Of a stretch of DNA of 21,682 bases, positions 16,982-21,682 are shown one piece after another. The notes below the pieces were generated by a model, which was not told the origin of the DNA, ran no database searches, and was given only the letters and a program-made list of their open reading frames with translations. Numbering within the stretch: the first letter of the stretch is position 1; the number at the start of each line of letters is the position of its first letter. The stretch comes from CAZTHC01 sp964613425. Lineage in GTDB: Bacteria; Bacillota; Clostridia; TANB77; CAG-508. The stretch is taken from assembly GCA_964613425.1 (NCBI GenBank), contig CAZTHC010000015.1, positions 1 to 21,682 of the forward strand, in the 5' to 3' direction. The position numbers and the translations under genes are program-made.

Positions 16982-16991
16982 TAAAATTTAT

Positions 16992-17010
16992 GGGCGTATT
17001 AAATACGCCC
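16992..17010. repeat. Family A-like hairpin between convergent genes, possible terminator
   Basis: gggcgtat-taa-atacgccc shares both stem arms with the repeats at 7295 and 20430 but lacks the gta-g lead. It ends on the last base of the sigK stop codon (17010-17012, minus). It lies between the convergent WG-repeat gene and sigK and may act as a two-way terminator, since a pyrimidine-rich stretch (tattctttta) follows on the plus strand. Confidence 0.6.
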
Positions 17011-17702
17011 TATTCTTTTATTTCTGTTGCTAATTTACCAATTGCTTTAGTTTCAATTCTAGACACATAAGAGCGACTAATACCTAGCATTTCTGCAATT
17101 TCATTTTGAGTCTTAGGTTTTTCACCATTTAACCCAAATCGTAATTCAATAATAGTTTTTTCTCTTAATTTTAATATTTCTTTTATTTTTTGATACATTT
17201 TTTTTATTTTAAATTTTAAATCTATTTCATCCTCTACATTTTTTTCATCAGTTACTAAAACATCAATAAGAGTTATTTCATTATCATCTTTATCCTTGCC
17301 AATAGGTTCATTTAAGTAGACTTCAGCATTTAACTTTTTAGAAGTACGCAAATACATTAAAATTTCGTTTTCTATACACCTAGAAACATATGTAGCAAGC
17401 CTAACACCTTTGTCTTGCTTGAAACTGTTAATGCCTTTAATAAGCCCAATGGTACCTATAGAAATTAAATCATCTGTTTCTAAATTAGGAATATTATATT
17501 TTTTACATACATGTGCAACTAATCTTAAATTACGTTCTATTAATATATTTCTAGCATCTTCGTTATTAAATTCAATATATTCACTTAGGTATTTGCTTTC
17601 TTCTTCAGGAGTTAATGGTTCTGGAAATAAATTTCCATTTTGAATATATCCAGTTAAAAATACTGCAGATTGTAAAAAAATTAGAAAACTACTATAGAAC
17701 AT
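17010..17702 (-). CDS. sigK: RNA polymerase sporulation sigma factor SigK
   Basis: The protein has 230 residues. The ATG at 17702 is preceded by GGAGGT (17714-17709). SigK directs late mother-cell transcription during sporulation. The protein has a hydrophobic N-terminal pro-sequence-like stretch (about 1-20, FLIFLQSAVFLTGYI), then the region 2 core ARNILIERNLRLVAHVCKKY, DLISIGTIGLIKGI and YVSRCIENEILMYLR, which matches SigK/SigE factors. Region 4 holds ELRFGLNG and the helix-turn-helix TQNEIAEMLGISRSYVSRIE. It is contiguous here, so no skin-type element interrupts it in this assembly. The LFPEPLTPEEE segment after the pro-sequence is close to SigK and makes SigE less likely. It has no CGG codon. 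Confidence 0.88.
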   Translation of the reverse strand: MFYSSFLIFLQSAVFLTGYIQNGNLFPEPLTPEEESKYLSEYIEFNNEDARNILIERNLRLVAHVCKKYNIPNLETDDLISIGTIGLIKGINSFKQDKGVRLATYVSRCIENEILMYLRTSKKLNAEVYLNEPIGKDKDDNEITLIDVLVTDEKNVEDEIDLKFKIKKMYQKIKEILKLREKTIIELRFGLNGEKPKTQNEIAEMLGISRSYVSRIETKAIGKLATEIKE

Positions 17703-17813
17703 ATAAGCACCTCCAAAAGTAATATATTAAAATATATGCTAAATAAAAATTAAAGTGCCTGTATGGTAAATTGTTTTGAAAATTAATTTTCAATTAAACA
17801 AAAAGTATCAAAT

Positions 17814-17842
17814 TTGCAAAAACTTAATATATATAGTATAAT
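17814..17842 (+). promoter_or_regulatory. Probable sigma-A promoter for the short HTH-like ORF
   Basis: TTGCAA (17814-17819), exactly 17 bases, then TATAAT (17837-17842). Transcription would start near 17849 and give a leader of about 100 bases before ATG 17953. Confidence 0.6.
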
Positions 17843-17848
17843 AAAGTT

Positions 17849-17952
17849 ATGATAAACTTTATGTTTATTATTTTATGTGTTTTTTGGTTAGTCAGGGGCT
17901 AAAAAACATTTCACATATAAAACTTTTTTTGAAAAATTTAGGAGGAGTTTAT
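17849..17952 (+). promoter_or_regulatory. Structured 5' leader of the short HTH-like ORF
   Basis: The leader of about 100 bases has two possible hairpins. One is ataaac (17852-17857) with gtttat (17863-17868). The longer one is gttttttgg (17879-17887) with ctaaaaaac (17899-17907), one G-U pair and an 11-base loop holding a GGGG. The T-run of the second hairpin is on its 5' side, so it is not a normal terminator. A leader this long for a 56-codon gene suggests regulation. I recognise no known riboswitch. Confidence 0.35.
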
Positions 17953-18123
17953 ATGGAAAAAAATTTGAAAGATGAGATTGCACGGAAGATTCTAGAAGGT
18001 GAGAACATCTCAAAAATTTGTCAGGACTATAAAATAAGCATGATTACATTGCTTATGGAAATGGAAAAAAAGAATGATGTATTTGCTAAGGTTTATTGCG
18101 AATACAAAAACCAGCATACCTGA
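17953..18123 (+). CDS. Short HTH-like protein with an in-frame CGG codon
   Basis: The ORF has 56 codons with an excellent aggaggag site before ATG 17953, its own promoter and its own terminator (18127-18153). The protein is charged and helical. Residues 9-38 (IARKILEGENISKICQDYKI...) look like a small helix-turn-helix of the homeodomain-like or Trp-repressor-like kind; I do not recognise a family. Codon 11 is CGG followed by A, the same CGGA that needs a +1 shift elsewhere in this window. Here the zero frame is the long one, and a shift would give Gly-Arg-Phe and a stop at codon 14. Forty-five open codons after CGG in DNA this AT-rich make the zero frame likely real. Either CGG is also read as Arg, or the ORF is a sensor of the recoding. 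Confidence 0.6.
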   Translation: MEKNLKDEIARKILEGENISKICQDYKISMITLLMEMEKKNDVFAKVYCEYKNQHT

Positions 18124-18126
18124 TGG

Positions 18127-18153
18127 AAAAACACTCTAAAAAAGAGTGTTTTT
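18127..18153 (+). terminator. Rho-independent terminator after the short ORF
   Basis: AAAAACACTCT (18127-18137) pairs perfectly with AGAGTGTTTTT (18143-18153) around a 5-base loop. It isolates the 56-codon ORF from lepA. Confidence 0.9.
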
Positions 18154-18214
18154 ATTTATTGCTTATTTTAAACGAATATGATAGAATTACTAAGTAAATT
18201 TTATGGAGGAACAA

Positions 18215-19420
18215 ATGGAAAAACAGCAACGTATAAGAAATTTTAGTATAATAGCACATATAGACCATCGGAAAATCTACATTAGCAGATAGATTAATAG
18301 AATTAACAGGAGTATTGTCTAAAAGAGAAATGGAAGCACAAGTATTAGACAATATGGATATTGAAAGAGAACGTGGAATTACTATTAAAGCACAAGCTGT
18401 TAGAATGTTATATAAAGCTAAAGATGGGCAAGAATATATTTTAAATTTAATAGACACACCAGGACATGTAGACTTTAATTATGAAGTTTCTAGAAGCTTG
18501 GCAGCTTGCGAAGGTGCTATACTTATAGTAGATGCAAGTCAAGGAATTGAAGCTCAAACATTAGCAAATGTATACTTAGCATTAGAAAATAATTTAGAAA
18601 TTTTACCAGTAATAAATAAAATAGATTTACCAAATGCAAGACCAGAAGAAATAAAAAAGGAAATTGAAGATATAATTGGAATTCCTGCAGAAGATGCACC
18701 GTGTATATCTGCAAAATCTGGTTTAAATGTAGAGCAAGTATTAGAAAGAATTGTATCAGATTTTAAACCTCCAGTTGGAGAAGAAACTGAAGAACTAAAA
18801 TGTTTAATATTTGATTCTTTATATGATAATTATAAAGGTGCATTAAGTTATGTTCGAGTAAAACAAGGTACTGTAAAAGTTGGAGATGAAATACTATTTA
18901 TGGCTACAAATAAAAAGTTTGTAGTTACAGAATTAGGATATTTAGAACCAGGAATGTATGTNNNNNNNNNNNNNNNNNNNNNNNNNNNNNNNNNNNNNNN
19001 NNNNNNNNNNNNNNNNNNNNNNNNNNNNNNNNNNNNNNNNNNNNNNNNNNNNNNNNNNNNNTGGTTAAATTAGACATACATATAAATAATGAAGCAGTTG
19101 ATGCATTATCATTTATAGTACATAAAGATTCTGCATATACTAGAGGCAGAAAAATGGCAGAAAAATTGAAAACGGTAATACCAAGACAATTATTCGAAAT
19201 TCCATTACAAGCAGTAGTTGGAGGAAAAATAATAGCAAGAGAAACAATATCAGCAATGAGAAAAGATGTATTAGCAAAGTGTTATGGTGGAGATATAACA
19301 AGAAAGAAAAAATTATTAGAGAAACAGAAAAAAGGTAAAAAGAAAATGCGTCAAATAGGAAATGTAGAAGTACCACAAGAGGCATTTTTAGCAGTTCTAA
19401 AATTAGATGATGAAAAATAA
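18215..19420 (+). CDS. lepA: Elongation factor 4 (LepA), +1 shift in P-loop, gap inside
   Basis: LepA is a ribosome-binding translational GTPase. The start is ATG 18215 behind ggagg. The zero frame reads RNFSIIAHIDH and then CGG (codon 19), with a stop six codons later. Skipping the C at 18269 restores the P-loop AHIDHGKST (14-22), then ERERGITIKAQAVRM, DTPGHVDF and NKIDLPNA, and the frame is open to the gap. After the gap, 19064-19420 encodes the LepA C-terminus (DALSFIVHKDSAYTRGRKMAEKL, PRQLFEIPLQAVVGGKIIARE, AKCYGGDITRKKKLLEKQKKGKKKM). About 249 plus 118 residues are visible out of a usual 600, so the 100-N gap probably hides about 700 bases. The next gene is 32 bases downstream. Confidence 0.93.
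18269..18272 (+). other. Putative +1 recoding site CGGA in lepA P-loop (codon 19)
   Basis: The sequence is gac-cat-CGG-A. Skipping the C gives gac-cat-gga-aaa-tct (Asp-His-Gly-Lys-Ser), the invariant Walker A of translational GTPases. If CGG were decoded as Arg and then slipped, the motif would be Asp-His-Arg-Lys-Ser and the GTPase should be dead. This site therefore indicates that Gly is inserted. Confidence 0.82.
18962..19061. other. Assembly gap (100 N) inside lepA
   Basis: There are exactly 100 N between the LepA domain-II sequence (YLEPGMY) and the C-terminal domain. Comparison with the usual LepA length suggests roughly 230 residues are missing, so the N run is a placeholder. Confidence 0.95.
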
Positions 19421-19452
19421 TATTTTTACAATTAAAACATAGTGGAGGAATA

Positions 19453-20349
19453 ATGAAAAGTAATAATGAGAAACGATTTAAATCGTTTGGAAGAAACGAG
19501 AAAACGAAGCCATATTCTAGAAATTCAGAAAGAAATAATATAAAAAATAATGCAAAAGCTCGTCCTCGTAAAGATTTTAAAACAGAAAAAAATGTTCAAG
19601 AACAACCAGACGAAAATTCTTATGAAGATAGAATAGAAGGTAGAAACGCAGTTATAGAATTATTGAATTCAGATAGAGATATAAATAAAATACTAATTCA
19701 GAATGGAGAAAAACATGGTTCAATAAACAAAATAATTGCAATGGCAAAGGAAAGAAAGATAGTAATTTCACAAGTTGAAAAAACTAAATTAGATATGCTT
19801 AGTCAAACACAGAGTCATCAAGGTGTAATTGCAATTGTACCTCCATTTGATTATTGCGAAGTAGAAGATATTTTAGAATGTGCAAAACAAAAGAATGAAA
19901 AACCATTTATTTTACTGCTAGATGGAATAGAAGACCCACATAATTTAGGTTCAATAATACGTACAGCAGAAACAGCAGGAGTTCATGGAATAATAATTCC
20001 AAAAAGAAGAGCAGCAACGGTAAATGCAACAGTTAGCAAAGTATCTGCAGGTGCTGTAGAATATATGAAAATAGCAAGAGTTAACAATCTAACTGAGGCA
20101 ATTAAAACATTAAAAAATAGAGGCGTTTGGATAATAGGAACAGATATGGATACAAATACAAAACACTATGAACAAGATTACAAAGGTGCAATTTGTATTG
20201 TTATTGGTAGTGAAGGATTTGGAATGAGTAGATTAGTAAAAGAAAATTGCGATTTCTTAGTTAAAATACCAATGAAGGGAAAGATAACATCTTTAAATGC
20301 TTCTGTATCAGCAGGAATTGTTATATACGAGGCATTAAAGCAAAGATAA
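19453..20349 (+). CDS. rlmB: TrmH-family rRNA 2'-O-methyltransferase, RlmB-like
   Basis: The protein has 298 residues, with a ggagg site before ATG 19453. It is a SPOUT-class enzyme that methylates a ribose 2'-OH, probably G2251 of 23S rRNA, using AdoMet. Residues 1-57 are a basic, Lys/Arg/Asn-rich, disordered extension. The SpoU substrate-binding part begins at DRIEGRNAVIELL and includes HQGVIAIVPP. The knotted catalytic domain has the three motifs LLDGIEDPHNLGSIIRTAE, VIGSEGFGM (Gly252-Ser-Glu-Gly) and IPMKGKITSLNASVSAGI. It lies 32 bases after lepA. In other Firmicutes this gene often sits by cysS and mrnC, so the neighbourhood is different here. RlmB is the best guess; other TrmH-family members remain possible. 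Confidence 0.85.
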   Translation: MKSNNEKRFKSFGRNEKTKPYSRNSERNNIKNNAKARPRKDFKTEKNVQEQPDENSYEDRIEGRNAVIELLNSDRDINKILIQNGEKHGSINKIIAMAKERKIVISQVEKTKLDMLSQTQSHQGVIAIVPPFDYCEVEDILECAKQKNEKPFILLLDGIEDPHNLGSIIRTAETAGVHGIIIPKRRAATVNATVSKVSAGAVEYMKIARVNNLTEAIKTLKNRGVWIIGTDMDTNTKHYEQDYKGAICIVIGSEGFGMSRLVKENCDFLVKIPMKGKITSLNASVSAGIVIYEALKQR

Positions 20350-20375
20350 AATTACGATAAAACATATTGCAAACT

Positions 20376-20402
20376 GTAGGGGGTCGGCGTCCTCGACGAC
20401 CC
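20376..20402 (+). repeat. GTAGGGGTCGGCG repeat, family B copy 2
   Basis: It starts gtagggggtcggcg (one extra G compared with copy 3) and ends tcctcgacgaccc. Apart from that G it is identical to 20559-20584, and it is inverted relative to 10066-10091. Confidence 0.85.
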
Positions 20403-20429
20403 AAAATTGGTTATAATCTATTGTAAATC

Positions 20430-20452
20430 GTAGGGGCGTATTGTATACGCCC
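20430..20452 (+). repeat. GTAGGGGCG-type hairpin repeat, family A copy 2
   Basis: All 23 bases are identical to 7295-7317, 13 kb away. The stem is gggcgtat/atacgccc with loop tgt. Confidence 0.85.
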
Positions 20453-20511
20453 GGAAAGTAAAATTATTAAACAATCCGCAAAATCTCGTTGGTGATAATA
20501 TATAAATATTA

Positions 20512-20546
20512 GTGAATAGTGAATTGTGAATAATGAATGGTGAATA
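20512..20546 (+). repeat. Heptamer tandem repeat, five units of GTGAATA type
   Basis: The units are gtgaata (20512), gtgaatt (20519), gtgaata (20526), atgaatg (20533) and gtgaata (20540). The register is an exact 7 bases, so it is not helical-phased binding-site spacing. It sits between two hairpin repeats. Confidence 0.8.
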
Positions 20547-20558
20547 GTTGAATTTACT

Positions 20559-20584
20559 GTAGGGGTCGGCGTCCTCGACGACCC
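20559..20584 (+). repeat. GTAGGGGTCGGCG repeat, family B copy 3
   Basis: It begins gtaggggtcggcg and ends tcctcgacgaccc. This 26-base form agrees with copy 2 except for one G, and with the inverted copy at 10066 except for one base. Confidence 0.85.
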
Positions 20585-20645
20585 GCAATGAAATTATTAC
20601 AAATTGTATGTGTACCCCACAAATAAAATTAAAAAGGAGTAAATC

Positions 20646-21682
20646 ATGAATTGGTTTAGTAAAAGTATAGAAGAAACTAAAAAAGAATTAAATACAAATT
20701 TAGAAAAAGGTTTAACTTCTGAAGAGGTTCAGGCAAGAAGAGAAAAGTATGGCTCAAACGAATTAAAAGCAAAGGCAAAGAAAAGCTTATTTATAAAATT
20801 TTTAGAACAATTTAAGGATTTTATGATAATTGTTTTGATTATTTCTGCAATTATATCTGGAATAGTAGGAATTGCAGAAGGAGAAGGAATTACAGATACT
20901 GTAATAATTTTAGTAGTAATTTTAGTAAATGCAATAATAGGTGTAGCACAAGAAAGCAAGGCAGAAAAATCATTAGAAGCATTACAAAAATTAAGTAGTC
21001 ATGTTGCAAAAGTAATTAGAAATGGTTCAATAATAGCAATACCTTCTAAAGAATTAGTTCCAGGAGATATTGTGGTACTAGAAACAGGAGACTTTGTACC
21101 AGCAGATTTAAGATTAATAGAAGCTGTAAATTTAAAATCACAAGAGGCTGCATTAACAGGAGAATCTGTTCCGGTTGAAAAAATGACTAATTCTATAACA
21201 GATGAAAAAATAGGTTTAGGAGATAGAGTAAATATGATGTTTTCTTCTAGCTTAGTTACTTATGGAAGAGGAAAAGGGATTGTTGTAGAAACTGGAATGC
21301 AAACAGAAGTTGGAAAAATTGCAGGTATAATAAATAATACAGAAGAAAATCAAACTCCTTTACAAGAAAAATTGAATAAATTAGGAAAAACATTAGGTAT
21401 TGTTGCACTTGTAATATGTGCTATAATATTTGTAATTGGAATGATATATGGAAAAGAACCAATACATATGTTTATGACAGCTGTTAGCTTAGCAGTTGCT
21501 GCAATTCCAGAAGGCTTACCAGCAGTATCTACAATAGTTTTAGCAATAGGTGTACAAAGAATGGTAAAAAGAAATGCAATTGTTAAAAAATTACCAGCAG
21601 TAGAAACATTGGGAAGTGCAACAGTTATATGTTCAGATAAAACAGGAACATTAACACAAAATAAAATGACAGTTAAAAAGAT
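20646..21682 (+). CDS. P-type ATPase, calcium-transporting type (3' end outside window)
   Basis: The first 345 codons of a gene that runs off the window, with AAAAGGAG before ATG 20646. It couples ATP hydrolysis to cation export across the membrane. Visible features are the N-terminal cation-ATPase domain (GLTSEEVQARREKYGSNEL), two membrane helices at about 60-100, the actuator motif TGES (171-174) and a third and fourth helix pair. PEGLP (288-292), the ion-binding helix break typical of type II calcium pumps, and the phosphorylation site DKTGTLT beginning at Asp331 follow. The PEGLP motif and the absence of heavy-metal Cys motifs point to a SERCA/PMCA-type Ca2+ pump (PacL/YloB-like). The one CGG trinucleotide is out of frame (ccg-gtt), and the frame is intact to the window edge. 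Confidence 0.92.
   Translation, partial: MNWFSKSIEETKKELNTNLEKGLTSEEVQARREKYGSNELKAKAKKSLFIKFLEQFKDFMIIVLIISAIISGIVGIAEGEGITDTVIILVVILVNAIIGVAQESKAEKSLEALQKLSSHVAKVIRNGSIIAIPSKELVPGDIVVLETGDFVPADLRLIEAVNLKSQEAALTGESVPVEKMTNSITDEKIGLGDRVNMMFSSSLVTYGRGKGIVVETGMQTEVGKIAGIINNTEENQTPLQEKLNKLGKTLGIVALVICAIIFVIGMIYGKEPIHMFMTAVSLAVAAIPEGLPAVSTIVLAIGVQRMVKRNAIVKKLPAVETLGSATVICSDKTGTLTQNKMTVKK

Larger units (their letters stand above)
20350..20645. other. Repeat-filled intergenic spacer
   Basis: These 296 bases carry no convincing gene. They hold three GTAGGGG hairpin repeats (two of family B, one of family A) and a heptamer tandem array between them. No clear terminator for rlmB or promoter for the ATPase gene was found, so the hairpins may serve as terminators. 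Confidence 0.75.

Noticed and set aside
16992..17702. A skin-type element or recombinase attachment site at sigK
   Set aside because: The sigK frame is contiguous from start to stop and there is no recombinase gene nearby.
867..18272. Reading the six frameshifts as ordinary pseudogenes
   Set aside because: Every break has the same base change at a glycine codon, the downstream halves are well conserved with no second lesion, and asd, queA and lepA are core genes. Decay would give mixed lesions.
867..18272. Simple sequencing error at homopolymers or at a TGG motif
   Set aside because: None of the sites is in a homopolymer, long A-runs in other genes are intact, and very many TGGA/TGGT words show no extra C. 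A systematic artefact cannot be fully excluded without reads, so it is kept as the main alternative in the findings.
867..18272. Plain reassignment of CGG to another amino acid
   Set aside because: A reassigned three-base codon would keep the frame. Here the frame must change by one at every site, and the zero frame meets a stop within 0-12 codons.
20376..20584. CRISPR array
   Set aside because: The repeats are of different kinds and orientations, are unevenly spaced, and no cas genes or regular spacers are present.

Overview
The window is AT-rich (roughly 28-30% G+C by eye) chromosomal DNA of an endospore-forming, low-GC Firmicute, most likely an uncultured Clostridia-type organism. The evidence is strong GGAGG ribosome binding sites, a sporulation sigma factor of the SigK type, a dockerin-bearing glucosaminidase, WG-repeat and cadherin-like surface proteins, and small GTAGGGGCG-type intergenic hairpin repeats. 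It is a draft assembly: two runs of exactly 100 N (5751-5850 and 18962-19061) sit inside genes and look like placeholder gaps.

Layout. 154-546 (+) is a small DUF4363-like membrane protein. A minus-strand lysine/DAP operon follows, transcribed asd (3008-2012), dapA (2007-1099), HD-domain hydrolase (1056-543). A divergent promoter drives a secreted SH3b/dockerin glucosaminidase (3163-5337) and a cadherin-like membrane-anchored surface protein (5347-7231), ending in a strong bidirectional terminator. A large U32 peptidase/RlhA-like protein lies on the minus strand (9749-7352), back to back with a 52-residue Cys/Gly-rich peptide behind a SigK-like promoter. recN follows, then a plus-strand run of a membrane-anchored HEFLH protease, queA, tgt and a WG-repeat protein (11917-16981). 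sigK lies convergent to that run. A short monocistronic HTH-like ORF, lepA, an rlmB-type methyltransferase, a repeat-filled spacer and a truncated calcium-type P-type ATPase complete the window.

Main observation. Six of the genes (HD hydrolase, asd, U32, HEFLH protease, queA, lepA) are split by a +1 frameshift, and all six are the same event. A zero-frame CGG codon followed by A or T stands exactly where the family has glycine, and skipping the C (reading GGA or GGT) restores the full-length conserved protein. I found no frameshift of any other kind. Going through the coding strands by eye I counted about 34 CGG trinucleotides out of frame, all harmless, and only seven in frame. Six of those seven are the frameshift sites. 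The seventh is codon 11 of the 56-codon ORF at 17953. CGT and CGA appear to be used normally as Arg.

The pattern fits genome-wide +1 recoding of an unassigned or hungry CGG codon, or CGGN being read as a four-base glycine codon, for example by a tRNA-Gly with an expanded anticodon loop. In LepA the recoded residue is the P-loop glycine, which argues that Gly, not Arg, is inserted. A systematic one-base assembly error is the main alternative and has to be excluded with reads and related genomes.
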